Origin: a candidate division TA06 bacterium 32_111
Lineage (GTDB): Bacteria > Hydrothermota > 32-111
Length of the DNA: 64,000 nt
Direction: 5' to 3'
Assembly: GCA_001508335.1 (NCBI GenBank)
Contig: LGFX01000001.1
Location: forward strand, 124,001 to 188,000
Shown: positions 61,528 through 64,000 of the stretch, piece by piece
Position numbering within the stretch: position 1 is the first letter of the stretch
Layout: the number at the start of each line of letters is the position of its first letter
Position numbers and translations under genes: made by a program
The notes under the pieces: model-generated
What the model was told of the DNA's origin: nothing
What the model saw: the letters and a program-made list of their open reading frames with translations, nothing else
Database searches by the model: none

Positions 61528-63057
61528 TCAAGTTTTAATATTGAAAATTTGTTTTGCTTTTCTTTTTACATCATAAAATAAAGATTTTTCATAATCATTC
61601 AAAAAGAATAACCATAATAACAAAAAATATACTATTGAAAAAGTGCCTAATTTTAAAATGAAAGTATAAAAATTATTTAACGGGAAATATTTCTGGATGA
61701 AGAAACCAAAAATCAACATTATCAAAAATAATGGGGAATTTTTTAAATGACAGTCTATAAAAAATTTAAAAATATCTATCTTGAATAAACGGTAATAAAT
61801 TATATTCAAGAATACAATTAAACCAATTATTTTAGCTACCATAACTCCCAACGCAGCTCCTATAGCCCCATATTTAATTGAAAATAAAGAAGATAAAGCA
61901 ATTGATACAATACTTATTATAATAGTGGACAATGCCTTGTATTTAACTTCATTTACAACTAAAAGTGCAGTCTGTGGTATTTCCTGGGTTTGAATTATTA
62001 TAAATGGTAATATCAATAATAAAGCAACCCAGTAAGAATTATTGAATTTTTCACCCATCCATAATAACATAAAATCTTTACCAAAAATAAAAAATGCAAC
62101 TATAATAAAACCAACTATAAAAAGTTGGATTCTCCCCAGTTTAAGCATTACCTGATTAAAATGTTGAGAGTTGTTATTAACCAAGATTCTTGTAACTTTT
62201 GGTAAAAATAAACCATTGAGTGCATTAGAAATTGTCCATGTATAACCTTCTATAGTCATTCCAATTGAAAAAATTGCTATTTGAATTGTATTTGTAAATA
62301 TTCCTATAATAGAAGGCATTATATTCAAAATCAATCTTTGAAAAATTGCAGAAAGAGATATCCAAAAAGAAAAAACAAATATTTCTCTAAACAATTTGTT
62401 ATCCCAAAATTTAAAATCAACTTCAAAACCAATGAATTTCTTTATATAAAAAAATCTTGAAATTATTACTAAAAGGTTAACAAAAATATTTGTTAAAACC
62501 AAAGCATAAAGCCCATAACCAAATTTTAATAAAACAATAAGTAAAAAAACTGTTGATAGTTTGTTGAAAATATTTACTGACTTTATGAAAATAAACCTTT
62601 CAGATGCTATTAAAATACCTTCAAGTGGTTTAGTTGATATAGTGATAATGTTGAAAAATCCAACTATAAGAAGAATAAATTTTAATTTAATAATTTCATC
62701 TTGGTTGAAATTAGAATATATTTTCTCAATATTGAAATATAAAACAATAAAAATAATGAATATCAAAATGCTTATAGAAAAATATATTTTATAGATAATT
62801 CCTAAAAATTTTTTAATTTTTTCGGTTTCATTTTTTGAGAAATATAATGATAAATACCTTGATACTCCAATACTTAAACCAAAATCAAAAATAAACAAAC
62901 TTATGAAAGAGATACATAAAGTATATAATCCAAAATCAGATTGCCCTATTTTTCTAACTAACCATGGAGTAAAAAAAAGTCCAACAAGAATATTTAATGC
63001 TATAGAAAAATATGAAAGTAATGCTGAATATTTAATTTGTTTAGAAGAATTTAACAT
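61528..63057 (-). CDS. wzx: Wzx-like polysaccharide flippase
   Basis: This ~509-residue protein of the MOP superfamily has about fourteen helices. The N-terminal YSALLSYFSIALNILVGLFFTPWLV and DFGLSIGVSRYL match O-antigen/capsule flippases. It moves lipid-linked sugar units across the inner membrane. The track starts at TTG 63096, overlapping the upstream gene by 35 nt. ATG 63057, 4 nt after that gene's stop, is more likely. No SD is seen, so translation may be coupled. Confidence 0.85.
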   Translation of the reverse strand: MLNSSKQIKYSALLSYFSIALNILVGLFFTPWLVRKIGQSDFGLYTLCISFISLFIFDFGLSIGVSRYLSLYFSKNETEKIKKFLGIIYKIYFSISILIFIIFIVLYFNIEKIYSNFNQDEIIKLKFILLIVGFFNIITISTKPLEGILIASERFIFIKSVNIFNKLSTVFLLIVLLKFGYGLYALVLTNIFVNLLVIISRFFYIKKFIGFEVDFKFWDNKLFREIFVFSFWISLSAIFQRLILNIMPSIIGIFTNTIQIAIFSIGMTIEGYTWTISNALNGLFLPKVTRILVNNNSQHFNQVMLKLGRIQLFIVGFIIVAFFIFGKDFMLLWMGEKFNNSYWVALLLILPFIIIQTQEIPQTALLVVNEVKYKALSTIIISIVSIALSSLFSIKYGAIGAALGVMVAKIIGLIVFLNIIYYRLFKIDIFKFFIDCHLKNSPLFLIMLIFGFFIQKYFPLNNFYTFILKLGTFSIVYFLLLWLFFLNDYEKSLFYDVKRKAKQIFNIKT

Positions 63058-63061
63058 ATTT

Positions 63062-64000
63062 TTAGTAATTTTTTTTAAAATAATTTTTTCTGTCAATAAT
63101 AGAAAAAATGATTCTATATACTAAACTTTCTAATTTCCTTAAATTCTTTATAATTAAATTCGGTTTCATTAATTTGAGTACCTTATTTTCATATATAGTA
63201 TCTCTCATAACGAATTCGGGTTCTTTTAATGGGAAATCTAACTCATATAAATTCAATTTGTAAATTTTTCTAATTGATTTTGAGATAAGTTTTATTTCTG
63301 ATGGTGTATGAACACCTGAAATACCAATGTTTCTTACTAAATTTTTTGTTGGAACAATAAGAAATTGTGAATTTAAAACTTGAGTATAAAAACCAAAAAT
63401 ACTACTCCAAGATGATAATTTTTCTCCTTTTTCAATTTTTTTTCTTAAATTTTTAACTGTTATTAGTATGTTGGAATTAAAAAGTTTTTTGGAATTTACT
63501 TCGATATTTCTAAATAATGCTTTTTTATTTTCATAATCATTTATGATATTTAAATCAAAATCAACTTTTTCCCACACTCTCTTCCAAGTAGCGATTCCAG
63601 CTATACTACCAATATTTGAAAAAAAATAGTCGTTATCATTTTCTAAATAATAATCTAAATGATTCATTCCAGTAATTAAAAAAATTCTTTCATCATTATT
63701 GAATTTTTTTAATAAGGTATCACAAAAATAAAAAAAAGATTTCGAAGGCACACAATCGTCTTCCAAAATGATCAACCTATCAGTATAGGAAAATGCCCAA
63801 CTTATAGAATTAGGTACATGTTCCCCACATCCTTTATTACTATCATTATAATTCTTGTAAATTTTACAATCCCAATCAATTTGATCTATAAATTCCCTAC
63901 ATTTATTTATATTTCCCAAATCATTACTATTTCTTGGACCATCCTGAGATAAAAATAAAGTAGTTGGTTTTACCAACGATACTTGTTTTAAAACTTCTTT
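63062..64000 (-). CDS. Glycosyltransferase family protein, 5'-truncated by window edge
   Basis: The frame is open to the window end (KEVLKQVSLVKPTTLFL), so the track's TTG start at 63976 is not real. The visible ~310 residues show LFLSQDGPRN, then GCGEHVPNSISWAF, and the acidic metal motif ILEDDCVPS, typical of GT-A-fold glycosyltransferases of the HlpA-like/family 2-related group. It probably adds a sugar to the polysaccharide that the adjacent flippase exports. The exact sugar is unknown. Confidence 0.8.
   Translation of the reverse strand, partial: KEVLKQVSLVKPTTLFLSQDGPRNSNDLGNINKCREFIDQIDWDCKIYKNYNDSNKGCGEHVPNSISWAFSYTDRLIILEDDCVPSKSFFYFCDTLLKKFNNDERIFLITGMNHLDYYLENDNDYFFSNIGSIAGIATWKRVWEKVDFDLNIINDYENKKALFRNIEVNSKKLFNSNILITVKNLRKKIEKGEKLSSWSSIFGFYTQVLNSQFLIVPTKNLVRNIGISGVHTPSEIKLISKSIRKIYKLNLYELDFPLKEPEFVMRDTIYENKVLKLMKPNLIIKNLRKLESLVYRIIFSIIDRKNYFKKNY

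Noticed and set aside
1-64000. CRISPR array or defence island
   Set aside because: No regularly spaced repeats, Cas genes, restriction-modification or toxin-antitoxin genes were recognised in the window.

Overview
The window is an AT-rich bacterial chromosome segment. Sampled lines give 14 G+C in 60 bases at 20461-20520, against 27 in 60 at 3421-3480. Three large secreted proteins end in type IX secretion (T9SS, 'Por tail') C-terminal domains, and there are many lipoproteins and outer-membrane functions. I infer a Gram-negative, anaerobic, peptide-using member of the FCB group or a neighbouring candidate phylum such as Cloacimonadota or WOR-3/Hydrothermae. No species can be named from sequence alone.

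Layout. (1) 1-6046 looks foreign or chimeric: the end of an RND exporter, a LolA-like protein, a radical SAM enzyme and an outer-membrane barrel. It ends in a GC-rich hairpin island and a 25-nt tRNA-Ser 3' end that stops inside the T-arm, like an att site or an assembly junction. (2) 6.4-15.6 kb holds small secreted proteins, an MFS transporter, tRNA-Ser, an RRM protein whose mRNA ends are complementary, lipoproteins, a pyrroline-5-carboxylate dehydrogenase and a T9SS-tailed protein on an apparently leaderless mRNA. (3) 15.6-24.7 kb is one operon: an M42 peptidase, a 12-gene membrane complex and a gamma-carbonic anhydrase. The complex has Mrp/Mbx-like gene order with NuoH/B/C/D/I-like subunits but no NiFe ligands. 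(4) 24.7-29.5 kb carries RNase P RNA, asnS and two lamin-tail-domain proteins with T9SS tails. (5) 29.6-51.4 kb is one co-directional array of about twenty genes with almost no gaps: lysine and threonine catabolism, proS, rimP-nusA-infB-rbfA, nrnA, purine synthesis (purH, purL, purQ), a hexose mutase and apt. It is followed by tRNA-Arg and a TPR membrane protein.

(6) At 52306-52333 there is a strong dif-like site (TTATGTAAAGT arm, TATATA centre), just where transcription changes from all plus to mostly minus. I read this as the replication terminus. The terminus region holds two REP-like direct repeats, an acyltransferase, a CrtC/AttH-like lipoprotein, DnaA-box-like sites and a YycJ-like hydrolase. 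(7) 55.9-64 kb on the minus strand carries an S9 oligopeptidase and a surface-polysaccharide locus: the three UDP-L-FucNAc enzymes (CapE/F/G type), a Wzx flippase and a partial glycosyltransferase.

How the genes fit together (inference). Secreted and cytoplasmic peptidases supply amino acids. Lysine aminotransferase, threonine dehydrogenase, 2-amino-3-ketobutyrate CoA ligase and P5C dehydrogenase feed their catabolism, and the resulting reduced ferredoxin could drive the ion-pumping complex. The leading candidate for an undescribed system is that complex: its catalytic subunit has no Ni-binding cysteines, its small subunit has rearranged cluster cysteines, and a gamma-carbonic anhydrase is encoded in the same operon.
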